Positions 63,828 to 64,000 of a stretch of 64,000 bases of DNA are shown one piece after another. The position numbers and the translations under genes were made by a program. The DNA is from Mesodorylaimus sp. YZB2_4 (taxonomy: Eukaryota; Nematoda; Enoplea; Dorylaimida; Dorylaimidae), in assembly GCA_030248295.1 (NCBI GenBank), contig JASANH010000882.1:1-64000 (forward strand), in the 5' to 3' direction. Position 1 is the stretch's first letter. Every line of letters starts with the position of its first letter. A model generated the notes under the pieces. The model saw only the letters and a list, made by a program, of their open reading frames with translations, was not told the DNA's origin and did not search any database.

Positions 63828-64000
63828 AATATCACCTACTTATAAAGTCCAGGTCCAACCCAGTAAGCCTGTCTGATCGCAGTTTTATACCTAAACTTGA
63901 TCTCTGGGTGTCGGTCGGGTTTGGGCTTAGGGTCAGTTTTGGTGCTAAAACTTGTGATTGCGCTTGCCTATGTGTACTAATTAAGAGTAACGTCATTTCA
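63828..64000. other. window end
   Basis: Nothing is recognised after the 7TM stop codon. Confidence 0.4.

Overview
The window reads as animal nuclear DNA, most likely from a nematode. Its genes are split by many short GT-AG introns with TTTTCAG- or TTTTTAG-type acceptors. A degenerate array of the hexamer TTAGGC, the nematode telomere unit, lies at 28.4-28.6 kb. A serpentine chemoreceptor-like 7TM gene closes the window. The species cannot be named from this sequence. About a quarter of the window is recognisable mobile or repeated DNA.

Layout, plus strand left to right. 0-4 kb: a mariner fossil, a ~690-bp element with long inverted termini, and direct repeats. 4-6.8 kb: an almost intronless lysosomal beta-mannosidase. 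7-13 kb: a repeat island dominated by a 4.3-kb fold-back structure whose inverted arms enclose a small spliced gene of unknown function. 14.4-17.1 kb: a complete five-exon DEG/ENaC cation channel. 18.7-24.7 kb (minus): a complete KCNQ1-type potassium channel. 25-33 kb: gene-poor repeats, including the TTAGGC array and a TTA-flanked element carrying a tRNA-derived SINE. 33.3-39.8 kb: XPB/ERCC3, the TFIIH helicase, with a Mutator-like transposon in its seventh intron. 40-43.1 kb: a carbonyl-reductase-type short-chain dehydrogenase starting 224 bp after XPB. 43-48 kb: no convincing gene. 48.3-56.6 kb: a complete 17-exon neprilysin-type M13 peptidase. 57-62.5 kb: repeats, a dead mariner and an orphan signal-peptide exon. 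62.6-63.8 kb: a 7TM receptor with an apparent frameshift.

The most interesting observation is in the KCNQ gene. The segment from the selectivity filter to the middle of S6 is present twice. One version is spread over three small exons (filter TTIGYGD), the other is one exon (filter TVGYGD). Both total exactly 111 nt and are phase 0 at both ends, so they look like mutually exclusive pore cassettes giving one gene two different potassium filters.

Other observations of note are the fold-back element with a spliced cargo gene, the Mutator-like element with an exact 9-bp target duplication and a related unoccupied site elsewhere in the window, and operon-like spacing between XPB and the reductase. 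All exon models were built by hand from ORFs, splice signals and family knowledge. No alignment or expression data were available.
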